A stretch of DNA of 64,000 nt from Comamonas odontotermitis (GTDB lineage Bacteria > Pseudomonadota > Gammaproteobacteria > Burkholderiales > Burkholderiaceae_C): NCBI RefSeq assembly GCF_020080045.1, contig NZ_CP083451.1, positions 2,480,001 through 2,544,000 of the forward strand. Reading direction: 5' to 3'. Numbering within the stretch: position 1 is the stretch's first letter; each line of letters begins with the position of its first letter. Of this stretch, positions 44,452 to 52,802 are shown piece by piece. The position numbers were made by a program, and so were the translations under genes. Under the pieces are notes generated by a model that was not told the DNA's origin, did not search any database, and saw only the letters and a program-made list of their open reading frames with translations.

Positions 44452-46001
44452 GCCAGCCGGTGCTCCCCCTGCAGAATTGGCAGCGCCTCGTCCACGGCCC
44501 GCTGGCGCACTGGGCGCAGGTGCAGCCCAACGCCGTGGCCATTGACGACGGCACACAGCGCATCCGCTTTGCCCAATTGCATGCCGCAGTGCAGGCGGGT
44601 GCCGATCAGTTGAACGCCAGCGCCGCACCCAGCACACGGCTGCTGGATGCCGCGCAGTCCCCCATCGCTCTCATCACCGATTTTCTGGCCACCAATGCCA
44701 GCGGCCGCTGCGCTGCACTGGGCGATGCCGCCTGGCCTGCTGCCCAGCGCGCCACTGCAGCGCAATGGATTGGCGACCTGGCAAGCCAGACGCCGGTCTG
44801 CGCAGACACAGAAAGCGCAGACCGCTATCCTTTTTATATTGGCTTCACGTCGGGCAGCACCGGAAAGCCCAAGGGGTTCCGGCGGCACCACCAGTCATGG
44901 GCCGAGAGCTTTCGCGTCTGCGTGGATACATTCGGCACGGCAGCGCAAGGCCCCGTAATGGCGCCGGGCAACCTGTCGCATTCGCTCTTTCTGTTTGGCG
45001 CTCTTCTGGGGCTGTGGACGGGCGGCGGCGTTCAATTGCAGCCGCGCTTCTCGGCCAGCCAGTGCCTGCGCAACCTGCAGTGCAATGCCACGCCCTGCTT
45101 GGTAGCCGTGCCCAGCCAGTTGCTGGTGATGCTGCAACTGGCCGAGCGCCGCGCGCTGGCGCCCATCGCGTCGCTGCAACTCGTCCTGATCAGCGGCGCA
45201 CGCTGGATGCGCCAGCACACCCCTGCGCTGCAGACGCTGTTTCCCAATGCGCGGATTGTGGAGTTCTACGGAGCATCCGAAGCCAGCTTCATCGCCTGGA
45301 TGGATGCCGATGTCGCAGCCCCACCGCAGGTGGTGGGCCGGGCCTTCAGCAATGTGCAACTGCAGATTCGCAGCGAGACAGGCGCCGCCTTGGCCGGAGG
45401 CCAGACCGGCCAGATCTGGATCAAGAGCCCGATGCTCTTCATGGATTACGTGGGCGACAGCCATGATGCCACCGCCGCGCTGCAGGATGGCGAATGGTTG
45501 AGCGTGCGCGACATGGGCAGCCTGGACGCGAGTGGCCAGCTCACCCTGGTAGGCCGCGAAAAGCGCATGATCGTCACCCAGGGCAAGAACCTGTTCCCCG
45601 AGGAAGTGGAAAACCTGCTGTGCGAGCACCCGCGCATCGCCGCCGCATCGGTGCACGGCGTTGACGACGCACTGCGTGGCAAACAGGTATGGGTGGCGTT
45701 GCAACTCAAGGATGCAGCGCCCGCGCCATCTGCGAGCGGCGCGCCACGGCAGGTACAGCCGGCGCTGGATACGCTCGACGCCGCACTGGCCGCAGAACTC
45801 TCCGCCTGGTGCCGCAGCCGGCTCGAAGCCTACAAATGCCCGCGCCGCTGGCTGGGCTGGTTCGCGGTCGCACCCGCTGCGCCATGGCCGCAAACTGCCA
45901 GCGGCAAGACCGACCACACGGCGATTGCAACACTGCTGCAAAGCAGCATGGATCCACCCATGGCATCCGTGGTTGCAACAGCAGACACGGCGACACGTTA
46001 A
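44448..46001 (+). CDS. AMP-forming acyl-CoA synthetase-like enzyme in the biotin operon
   Basis: 517 residues from the GTG at 44448, overlapping bioY. ANL-family motifs: YIGFTSGSTGKPKGF (P-loop), EFYGASEASF, GEWLSVRDMG, VGREKRMIVTQGKNLFPEEVE and catalytic lysine region PQTASGKTDH. It should activate a carboxylic acid as acyl-AMP and then acyl-CoA. The N-terminal third is shorter than in long-chain ligases. Given its overlap with bioY, a pimelate-like or other biotin-pathway acid is a fair guess, but the substrate is not shown by sequence. Confidence 0.85.
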   Translation: MSQPVLPLQNWQRLVHGPLAHWAQVQPNAVAIDDGTQRIRFAQLHAAVQAGADQLNASAAPSTRLLDAAQSPIALITDFLATNASGRCAALGDAAWPAAQRATAAQWIGDLASQTPVCADTESADRYPFYIGFTSGSTGKPKGFRRHHQSWAESFRVCVDTFGTAAQGPVMAPGNLSHSLFLFGALLGLWTGGGVQLQPRFSASQCLRNLQCNATPCLVAVPSQLLVMLQLAERRALAPIASLQLVLISGARWMRQHTPALQTLFPNARIVEFYGASEASFIAWMDADVAAPPQVVGRAFSNVQLQIRSETGAALAGGQTGQIWIKSPMLFMDYVGDSHDATAALQDGEWLSVRDMGSLDASGQLTLVGREKRMIVTQGKNLFPEEVENLLCEHPRIAAASVHGVDDALRGKQVWVALQLKDAAPAPSASGAPRQVQPALDTLDAALAAELSAWCRSRLEAYKCPRRWLGWFAVAPAAPWPQTASGKTDHTAIATLLQSSMDPPMASVVATADTATR

Positions 46002-46028
46002 AGTAGCCCCTGTCGCGCTGCGAAAGGC

Positions 46029-46081
46029 GCTATCAAAATAAAAGCTGTCAGCGTCCTCTTATAAAGCGCTAGCGGCCGTTT
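46029..46081 (+). repeat. dispersed ~50-bp palindrome, copy 8
   Basis: GCTATCAAAATAAAAGCTGT, CAGCGTCCTCTTATAAAGCG, CTAGCGGCCGTTT. It fills most of the 89-bp gap between the synthetase and thiolase genes and ends 9 bases before the thiolase start. Confidence 0.75.
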
Positions 46082-46090
46082 CCTTCCAAA

Positions 46091-47269
46091 ATGCCTGCAC
46101 ACCCCGTCTACATTGCCAGCTACGCCCGCAGCGCCGTGGTTCCGGTGGGTGGCGCCTTCAAAGCCCTGCATGCGCATGAGATCGGCGCGCCCGTGCTGCA
46201 TGCGCTGCTGGCCAAGGCAGGTGTGCCCGCCAGCCAGGTGCAGACGGTGGTACTGGGCAATGCGCTTGGCGCTGGCGGCAACCCGGCACGCATGCTGGCC
46301 CTGGCTGCGGGCCTGCCCCAGACCTGCGCTGCCTACACGGTCGACACCCAGTGTTGTGCGGGGCTGGATGCGGTAGCGCTTGCCGCCAGCCTAATTGCCA
46401 GCGGCCAGGCCGATGTGGTGGTTGCGGGCGGCGCAGAAGCCTGGAGCCGCGCGCCCATTCGCGCCACACGCCCTTTGCATGCCGGTGATGTGCCCGTGCC
46501 CTACGAGCGCCCCGCTTTTGCGCCGCCTCCGCATGACGATCCAGACCTGCTGCTGGCCGCCGCCCGCTATGCGGCAAGCCAGGGCCACACCCGCGCCGCA
46601 CAGGATGCCTACGCCGCCGCCAGCCACGCCCGTGCGCTGCAGGCCGCGCACGTGTTGGCCGCAGAGATCGTGCCCATCCAGGGTGTAGCGCAAGATGCCT
46701 TTGCGCGCAGGTTGGGAGCAAGGCAGCTGGCTCGCCTGCCCGCCATCGCCCACACTGATGCCGATGTGGACACCACCACACGCGCAGAGCACGCCGTCAG
46801 TGCTGTTGCGATCTCGCCCAAGGCCGATGGCGCGGCACTGGTGCTGCTGATGAGCGAAGCCGCCTGCTCGCGCCTCCACACAAGGCCCCGCGCCCGGTGG
46901 CTAGGCCATCAATCGGTGGGCGGCACGCCTGCCATGCCCCTGGTGCTGGCCGCAGAGGCAGCCCGCGGCCTGTTGCAGGCCCACCAATGCCACTGGGCGG
47001 AGCTGACAGCCATCGAGTTGCACGACGCCTTTGCCGTGCAAGGCCTGCAGTGGCAGGCTCTGCTGCAGTCAGAAGGTGCGAGCGCAGATGTGCTGAACCG
47101 ACACGGCAGCGGTATCGCGCGCGGACATCCGATTGGCGCGTCGGCCACCGTTGCCTTGGTGCGGGTGCTGGCGGAGCTGGAGCAGGCACCACCCGGAGGG
47201 CTGGGATTGGCAGCAATAGCAGGTGCTGGCGGACTGGGGAGCGCAAGCCTGGTGCAGCAGTTGCTCTGA
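46091..47269 (+). CDS. thiolase-family protein with altered active site
   Basis: 392 residues, normal thiolase length. The nucleophile Cys is present (DTQCCAGLDAV, ~88) as are ELHDAFAVQ and the His in GSGIARGHPIGASA. The usual C-terminal CxGGGxG motif reads AIAGAGGLGSA, so the second catalytic Cys is missing and the acid-base step must differ. Follows the synthetase across a dispersed repeat. It may condense or cleave a CoA thioester made by its neighbour; chemistry and pathway are inference. Confidence 0.85.
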   Translation: MPAHPVYIASYARSAVVPVGGAFKALHAHEIGAPVLHALLAKAGVPASQVQTVVLGNALGAGGNPARMLALAAGLPQTCAAYTVDTQCCAGLDAVALAASLIASGQADVVVAGGAEAWSRAPIRATRPLHAGDVPVPYERPAFAPPPHDDPDLLLAAARYAASQGHTRAAQDAYAAASHARALQAAHVLAAEIVPIQGVAQDAFARRLGARQLARLPAIAHTDADVDTTTRAEHAVSAVAISPKADGAALVLLMSEAACSRLHTRPRARWLGHQSVGGTPAMPLVLAAEAARGLLQAHQCHWAELTAIELHDAFAVQGLQWQALLQSEGASADVLNRHGSGIARGHPIGASATVALVRVLAELEQAPPGGLGLAAIAGAGGLGSASLVQQLL

Positions 47270-47276
47270 TGCATTG

Positions 47277-47708
47277 ATGAATGTCGACCGTATGAAATAC
47301 ATACTGAACACATTGCTGTATCTATTTGCAGCGATCGGGGTGCTGAACACTGGGGTGATGGCCTACGCCCATTTCGGGCGTCCCCTGACCTGCACGCAGT
47401 CTGCAATGGCCAAAGCCAATGCGCCCGACAACAGCCAGTGGGCAGAGATCTCCTGGCAACAATGCGACAGCCAGGCAGACCCGGAGCTGCGCCTGTCCCT
47501 CTACACCAATGGAGGGAAACGCGGCTACAGCACACGCATCGGCGACCCCACCACTACCGAAGTAGGCCTCAACTGGACCGCCAACCAAACGCTGGAAGTA
47601 ATCTACCCCGCGTCATACGCGCCCACGCAAATGGCGACACACCTGGCAGGCATTCAACTGCACTGGAAAAAGCGCGCAGCCAGTGGTGATTCAGCAACCG
47701 CCCCCTAA
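47277..47708 (+). CDS. small exported protein, unknown function
   Basis: 143 residues from the ATG at 47277 (an ATG at 47292 is equally possible). One N-terminal hydrophobic helix (LNTLLYLFAAIGVLNTGVMA) and a soluble part with two cysteines (LTCTQSAMA, WQQCDSQAD). No named domain recognised. Its 3' end overlaps the convergent nitroreductase by 18 bp. Confidence 0.6.
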   Translation: MNVDRMKYILNTLLYLFAAIGVLNTGVMAYAHFGRPLTCTQSAMAKANAPDNSQWAEISWQQCDSQADPELRLSLYTNGGKRGYSTRIGDPTTTEVGLNWTANQTLEVIYPASYAPTQMATHLAGIQLHWKKRAASGDSATAP

Positions 47709-48419
47709 GCGCTGAAAGTACTCGCCAAGGGCTGCCCGCGCAGTCACCGTCTGGTTCACTGGCGCATCGGTGTCTTCATACCCCATGGCCATGCCGCACA
47801 CCACCGTTTGCGATGTCGGCAGTTGCAGCACCTCGCGGATCAGGCCCGGGTACGAGGCCATCGCGCCAATGGCGCAGGTCGCCAGGCCGCGCGACTGGGC
47901 AGCCAGCATCAGCCCGTAGATCGCCATGCCCAGGTCCATGTAGCCGCCCGGGCCAAAACCGCTGTCGATGGTAATGATGAGCGCCACCGGCGCCTGGAAG
48001 AACTGAAAGTTGCGGCCAAACTGCGCGGTGCGACCAGCGGCATCCCCCCGCTCCACACCCAGCGCGCCATACAGGGCCTGTGCGGCAGCCACCTGGCGCT
48101 TGCGCAGCGACATGGGCAGCGGGTTGGGGAAATAGCCGTAGTCTTCCGCCTCCTGCGCACCCGCCTGATAGGCCTGCTGCAGGCGGCCAGACAGTTGTTC
48201 GCGCAGATCGCCGCATACCTGCCAGAAATAGCCAGGCTGCAGGTTGGCGCCACTGGGCGCACGGCGAGCCTCCTGCAACACGGCGTGCAGCACAGCATCG
48301 GCCACCAGCTGCGGAGTGAAGGCGCGCGCCGAGCGGCGCAACATGGCGGCTTGCGAGGCAACCCCCTCTGCGGAAGCAAAAGAAAGGAAATCAGGCTGTT
48401 TCATGGCAGTGGGCGCCAT
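47691..48419 (-). CDS. nitroreductase-family FMN oxidoreductase
   Basis: 242 residues. Nitroreductase fold signatures: AMLRRSARAF at the N-terminus (FMN phosphate site), EARRAPSGANLQPGYFWQV, and a C-terminal GLATCAIGAMASYPGLIREV. Cytosolic NAD(P)H-dependent flavoenzyme acting on nitro compounds or quinones; the true substrate is unknown. The start may instead be the ATG at 48404. It converges with the small exported protein. Confidence 0.87.
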   Translation of the reverse strand: MAPTAMKQPDFLSFASAEGVASQAAMLRRSARAFTPQLVADAVLHAVLQEARRAPSGANLQPGYFWQVCGDLREQLSGRLQQAYQAGAQEAEDYGYFPNPLPMSLRKRQVAAAQALYGALGVERGDAAGRTAQFGRNFQFFQAPVALIITIDSGFGPGGYMDLGMAIYGLMLAAQSRGLATCAIGAMASYPGLIREVLQLPTSQTVVCGMAMGYEDTDAPVNQTVTARAALGEYFQRLGGGC

Positions 48420-49018
48420 TGTAGACAGTGATGGGCCGGCGATCCGTTTTCAACGGCTGGGCTTTTTCGCACCGATCCTTGACCCTACGGCAGTCAGGAA
48501 ATGGCAACATCTGACCCATCTCCAATGAAACTGTTCATTCATACAGTATTTTTTGCTATACTGATTTTCCATACAGTATCAACAACCGCACCAAAGGCAC
48601 GCGGCAATCCATATAAAAAACCATCAGTTCTTCGACACATACCGCTTCTGACACTCGAAATACCCGTGTCATGTTCGCGTTGCAACCTGTCTGCCCCGGC
48701 CTTGTACCCCTGCCCCCATGTGCATGCTGTCCGGATGAAATTTTTTGAGCGAAAGCGGATGCTGGTGCGCCCCATGCACCGGATGCAGCGAGTAGCTCCC
48801 CTTCTCCTTCGGCGCCAGCGCTTACTGAGCGTCGTTCAGCCACCCTTGCGGTGGCTTTTTTTTGCCATCAGGAGCGTGCCTGCGCCGGTACCCTGCCAGC
48901 AACAGCCTTTGCGTCACCCACCCGGCGCGCGTGCTCTACACTTGGCCCATTGCAATGCGCTGTGCGTTGCCCATCCATGGCCTCGCCATGGAAATGGATG
49001 AAACGGAATTTCTGAGAT
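48420..49018. other. 599-bp gap with an orphan terminator; possible small RNA
   Basis: No credible protein gene. Two CATACAGTAT direct repeats flank TGCTATACTGAT near 48,540-48,580. Near 48,780-48,837 there are hairpin-prone GC-rich segments. A strong plus-strand terminator follows at 48838-48863 although no plus-strand gene precedes it. Together these suggest a short noncoding transcript; the promoter and exact ends are uncertain. Confidence 0.4.
48838..48863 (+). terminator. intrinsic terminator without an upstream gene
   Basis: AGCCACC / GGTGGCT stem, CTTGC loop, eight T residues. No protein gene on this strand ends nearby; the nearest upstream gene on the plus strand ends at 47708. Confidence 0.85.
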
Positions 49019-49795
49019 ATGCAAATTGCCACCTGGAACGTCAACTCCCTCTCCGTCCGCCTGCCGCAGGTGCTGGACTGGCTGGCAGCCAATCCAGTCG
49101 ATGTGCTGGGGCTGCAGGAGCTCAAGCTCACCGATGACAAGTTTCCGCACGATGCCTTTGCGGCTGCCGGCTACCAGGCGGTGAGCTTCGGCCAGAAGAC
49201 CTATAACGGCGTGGCCCTGCTGGCCCGGAGTGTCATTGCCGATGTGGTGCGCGCCAACCCGCACTTTGAGGACGAGCAGGCGCGCGTCATTGCAGGCACC
49301 ATCTCCAGCCCCGCAGGCGACATCCGCGTGGTCAACTGCTATTTCGTCAATGGCCAGGAGCCAGGATCGGAGAAATTTGCCTACAAGATGCGCTGGCTGG
49401 GCGGGCTGGAGGCCTATATCAAGGCCGAACTGGCCGCACACCCGCGCCTCGTGCTGGTCGGGGACTTCAATGTGGCCCCGGAAGACCGCGATAGCTACGA
49501 CCCCGATGGCCTGCGCGAAACCATCCACCACACGACCGAAGAACGCAACCACTTCCAGGGCCTGCTGGCCCTGGGACTGACGGATGCCTACCGTATGTTC
49601 GAGCAGCCCGAAAAAAGCTACAGCTGGTGGGACTACCGCATGCTGGGCTTCCAGAAGAACCGTGGTCTGCGCATTGACCACATTCTCGTGAGCGAGGCGC
49701 TCAAGGGCAGCGTGAGCGCCTGCATGATCGACCGCGTGCCGCGCAAAAACAAGCAGCCGAGCGACCACGCACCGGTGGTGATCACCCTGGGTTAA
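49019..49795 (+). CDS. xth: exodeoxyribonuclease III
   Basis: 258 residues, the usual length. Opens MQIATWNVNSLSVRLPQVLD; catalytic LQELKLTDD (Glu), YFVNGQE, VGDFNVAPEDRD (Asp/Asn), DYRMLGFQKNRGLRIDHILV and the C-terminal SDHAPVV (Asp-His). It is the Mg-dependent AP endonuclease / 3'-exonuclease of base excision repair. Monocistronic, with a terminator at 49919. Confidence 0.96.
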   Translation: MQIATWNVNSLSVRLPQVLDWLAANPVDVLGLQELKLTDDKFPHDAFAAAGYQAVSFGQKTYNGVALLARSVIADVVRANPHFEDEQARVIAGTISSPAGDIRVVNCYFVNGQEPGSEKFAYKMRWLGGLEAYIKAELAAHPRLVLVGDFNVAPEDRDSYDPDGLRETIHHTTEERNHFQGLLALGLTDAYRMFEQPEKSYSWWDYRMLGFQKNRGLRIDHILVSEALKGSVSACMIDRVPRKNKQPSDHAPVVITLG

Positions 49796-49918
49796 TCAAG
49801 ACCAAAGCCATGGAGACGCCTTCCGCAGGCGCTTGATGGCGCCAACGCTGCAAACTGCGGTTTTTCGGCACTGCCTGAACGGCGGCGCAGGCTCCCTGGA
49901 AAAACAGACCGACAATGA

Positions 49919-49953
49919 AAACGGGCGCTGCATGAACTGCGCGCCCGTTTGTT
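49919..49953 (+). terminator. intrinsic terminator after xth
   Basis: AAACGGGCGC / GCGCCCGTTT stem with a 12-nt loop, then TTTG. It could also serve the convergent symporter gene. Confidence 0.75.
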
Positions 49954-50001
49954 CTATGGCTTGATCAATCTCTGCCAGCAGCCAGGTTGCCTCAGCCTGC
50001 A

Positions 50002-51330
50002 TCAAGCCTTCTCAGGCTCCTGCACCGCGTGCATGGCGAGCGCAGCTTCCTCATCGAGCTTGCGCGCCAGCGCCTCGGCATCTGCCTCCGACAGCAATTC
50101 GCCTTCCCATTTGGCGACCACGGCCGATGCCAGCGAATTGCCAACCGCATTGGTGGCCGAGCGGCCCATGTCAAGGAAAGTGTCCACGCCCAGGATCAGA
50201 AGCAAACCTGCTTCCGGAATATTGAAGTGGCCCAGGGTGGCAGCAATCACTACCAGCGATGCGCGCGGCACGCCAGCAATCCCCTTGGAGGTGAGCATCA
50301 GCACGAGCAGCATGGTCACCTGGGTGGCCAGCGACAGCTCGATGCCGTAGGCCTGTGCGATGAACAGCGTTGCAAAGGTGCAGTACATCATCGAGCCGTC
50401 CAGGTTGAACGAGTAGCCCATGGGCATGACAAAACTCGAAATCTTGCGTTTGACGCCAAAACGGTCGAGCGCATCAAGAATCTTGGGGTATGCAGCCTCC
50501 GAACTCGCGGTGGCAAACGACACCATGAAGGCCTCCTTGATGAGTGCCAACAGCTTGAACACGCGCTTGCCAAGGAAGGCGAGGCCCGCCAGCACCAGAA
50601 TCGACCACAGGATGAACAGCCCCAGATAGAACTCGCCCATGAAGACCGCAAATTTCAGCAGAATGCCCAGGCCGTTGACCGCCACGGTCGACGCCATGGC
50701 CGACAGCACCGCCAGAGGCGCGAGCTTCATCACATAGCCGGTGATCTTGAGCATGACGTGCGACAACTCGTCAATCGCCGCGAGCAAGGTCCTGGCCTTG
50801 TCGCCCAGCGCCGCCATCGCCACGCCAAAGAACATCGAGAACACCACGATCTGCAGGATCTCGTTGTTCGACATGGCTTCGGCAAAGGATTTGGGCACCG
50901 TGTGGTTGATGAACTCACGCAGCGTGAACTTGCCCGTGGCCAGGTTGGTGGCCGCGCTCACATCCGGCAGCGGCAATCCCAGGTTGTGGCCCGGTTGCAG
51001 CACATTGGCCAGCACCATGCCCAGCAACAGCGACACGAGCGATGCTGTCAGAAACCACAGCATGGCCTTGAAGAACACCCGGCCAACCGAAGCGGCATCG
51101 CCCATGTGTGCAATGCCCACGACCAGGGTAGAGAACACCAGCGGCCCGATCAGCATCTTGATCAGGCGCAGAAAGATATCGGAGACCAGGGAGATATAGC
51201 CGGCGACTTCCTTGACCTCGGCCGGGTCCGACACGCTGGCATGGACGATATAGCCCACCACGATACCCAGCACCATGGCGGCCAGAATGACCAGGGCCGA
51301 CGACATGCCCTTTTTGCCCGTTAGAGCCAT
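50002..51330 (-). CDS. dicarboxylate/amino acid:cation symporter (DAACS family)
   Basis: 442 residues from the ATG ending at 51330 (a TTG 15 bases earlier is less likely; GAAGGTAA precedes the ATG). Typical hydrophobic plan with two re-entrant hairpins. Motifs: SFATASSEAAYPKILDALDR (first re-entrant loop), MPMGYSFNLDGSMMY (metal/substrate site), SKGIAGVPRASLVV and VDTFLDMGRSATNAVGNSLA. It imports C4-dicarboxylates or acidic amino acids with Na+ or H+. DctA-like and GltP-like proteins cannot be told apart here. Confidence 0.93.
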   Translation of the reverse strand: MALTGKKGMSSALVILAAMVLGIVVGYIVHASVSDPAEVKEVAGYISLVSDIFLRLIKMLIGPLVFSTLVVGIAHMGDAASVGRVFFKAMLWFLTASLVSLLLGMVLANVLQPGHNLGLPLPDVSAATNLATGKFTLREFINHTVPKSFAEAMSNNEILQIVVFSMFFGVAMAALGDKARTLLAAIDELSHVMLKITGYVMKLAPLAVLSAMASTVAVNGLGILLKFAVFMGEFYLGLFILWSILVLAGLAFLGKRVFKLLALIKEAFMVSFATASSEAAYPKILDALDRFGVKRKISSFVMPMGYSFNLDGSMMYCTFATLFIAQAYGIELSLATQVTMLLVLMLTSKGIAGVPRASLVVIAATLGHFNIPEAGLLLILGVDTFLDMGRSATNAVGNSLASAVVAKWEGELLSEADAEALARKLDEEAALAMHAVQEPEKA

Positions 51331-51717
51331 AACGATTACCTTCAATCAGAGCGGTTGTTGGTGCCATCAACGCTCCTAGCGGGGCTCTTGATGCACATCG
51401 GCGGTTGTTGTTCTCGTGATCCGGATGTACACATTCCTCTCCGATACCGCGCAGTCTGGCGCGCCAAGGCGCATGCAGGACGCCAGCAGGAGGGAAACCA
51501 TGAGCCCGCTTTTGACAGCAGGAATGCAATATTCTGCGGGTGCGATTGTAATCGCAACCTCCTGCCTCCCACGGCGCAGGGGGGCCGAATTCCCGTGCGC
51601 CCAGCAGGTATCTTGCCTGCCGGAATGCGCATGCGCTCTACCGAAAATAATCAGGTAAAAATGGCTGCAAGCGACCAGCTGGTAGGCGTACAACCTTCAA
51701 ATTCAATAGCGATAAAA
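51331..51717. other. 387-bp intergenic region
   Basis: Leader of the minus-strand symporter and the 3' flank of the 51718 gene. It holds a small inverted repeat (GCAGG...CCTGC near 51,606) and a worn TTCAAATTCAATAGCGAT near 51,697 that may be a dispersed-repeat remnant. No gene seen. Confidence 0.35.
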
Positions 51718-52644
51718 TCAGCGGGCACGTGCATCCTGCATGTGCTGCAACTCATCGATATAGCGGCGCAATTGCTGGGCCTGGCCCTGCAGCAGCGGGC
51801 GCAATTCCAGTGGCAGGGCAGATTCCAGCACACGCTGGTAGCGCTCCGCAGCCAGCACCAGGCACAGGCTGCATTCGGCGATGAGGTCGCGGTCGGTCAC
51901 CATGTTGGCGCGCTGCTTGAAATCCGTCCAGCGCCGGTGCAGGCAACCGGCTGCGCTCTGGCCGGGACGCTCCACCAGCGGGCCGCTTTCGGGCAAGGCC
52001 AGCAGCACATCCTGCAATTGCCAGTTCAGCGCACGAAACTGCTCGGCCAGTGCATACAGATAGGTGCGCAGCGCAATGGCACGGGCCTGCTCGCTGCCAG
52101 CCACCAGGCATTCCTCGCAATCCTTCAGGCCAGTCTGCAGCACCCGCAGCGCATGCTGTACTTGCGCGGCCGACAGCTCCTCGCCGCGAATGCCTTGCAG
52201 CGCGTGCTCATACGCGGCGCAGGCAATTTCGCGCGCCTGTGGCCAGGTGAGCGTGCTGCTGCCGCGCACGTGCTGCCACTGCACTTCCAGTTGCGGTGCC
52301 ACTTCGTCAAAGCCCTGCGGATTGCGCTGCGCGGCAAACCAGCCAAGCGACAGCGCGAGGCGGTATGTCTCAAACGGCTGGCCCACCACGTAAAAATCCA
52401 TGCCCTGGTAATGGCTGCGCCAGTAGGCCTCTTCCCGCGCGGGATTGCCCCACTGCCCCTTGGCCTTGGGCGGCAGACCTCCGGCCAGCAGGCTGTGCAC
52501 CACGTCGCCCGCCACATGGGCCATGCCATTGGCTGTGGATACCGCCAGCCGCACGGTATTGAGCATGGCTGAGCGCTGGCGCCCTACCCGCTCCGGCGAG
52601 TTGCGGTAGGCCTGGGCCGTGAACACCGAAGACATTTTTTGCAT
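51718..52644 (-). CDS. hypothetical protein with DUF2383-like helical C-terminus
   Basis: 308 residues, soluble, largely helical. The last ~80 residues (TDFKQRANMVTDRDLIAEC ... LRRYIDELQHM) look like the four-helix DUF2383/PA2169 ferritin-like group. The first part is unrecognised. A start at 52635 is also possible. Function unknown; it follows the ntrC gene by about 158 bp on the same strand but a hairpin lies between them. Confidence 0.6.
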   Translation of the reverse strand: MQKMSSVFTAQAYRNSPERVGRQRSAMLNTVRLAVSTANGMAHVAGDVVHSLLAGGLPPKAKGQWGNPAREEAYWRSHYQGMDFYVVGQPFETYRLALSLGWFAAQRNPQGFDEVAPQLEVQWQHVRGSSTLTWPQAREIACAAYEHALQGIRGEELSAAQVQHALRVLQTGLKDCEECLVAGSEQARAIALRTYLYALAEQFRALNWQLQDVLLALPESGPLVERPGQSAAGCLHRRWTDFKQRANMVTDRDLIAECSLCLVLAAERYQRVLESALPLELRPLLQGQAQQLRRYIDELQHMQDARAR

Positions 52645-52759
52645 GCTTGTACACGTAGGAAAGCTGTTTCAGCCCATTGTGACATGCTCCAACGAGAGCC
52701 GCCCACGGCCCGCTGCCTTCGCTGGCTTCATCGTTCACCGCAGTAGGCCTAAAGGCAAT

Positions 52760-52782
52760 ACAGCCCGCATGCTGCGGGCTGT
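52760..52782. terminator. hairpin after ntrC
   Basis: ACAGCCCGCA / TGCGGGCTGT 10-bp perfect stem with a TGC loop, between ntrC and the next minus-strand gene. No T tract, so it may be a pause or stability element rather than a full stop. Confidence 0.5.
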
Positions 52783-52802
52783 GCTTCAAACCACCAAGCC
52801 GC

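Noticed and set aside
48501..49001. 166-codon plus-strand frame upstream of xth
   Set aside because: Crosses a strong intrinsic terminator, has no domain and no good start signal; a noncoding transcript explains the region better.
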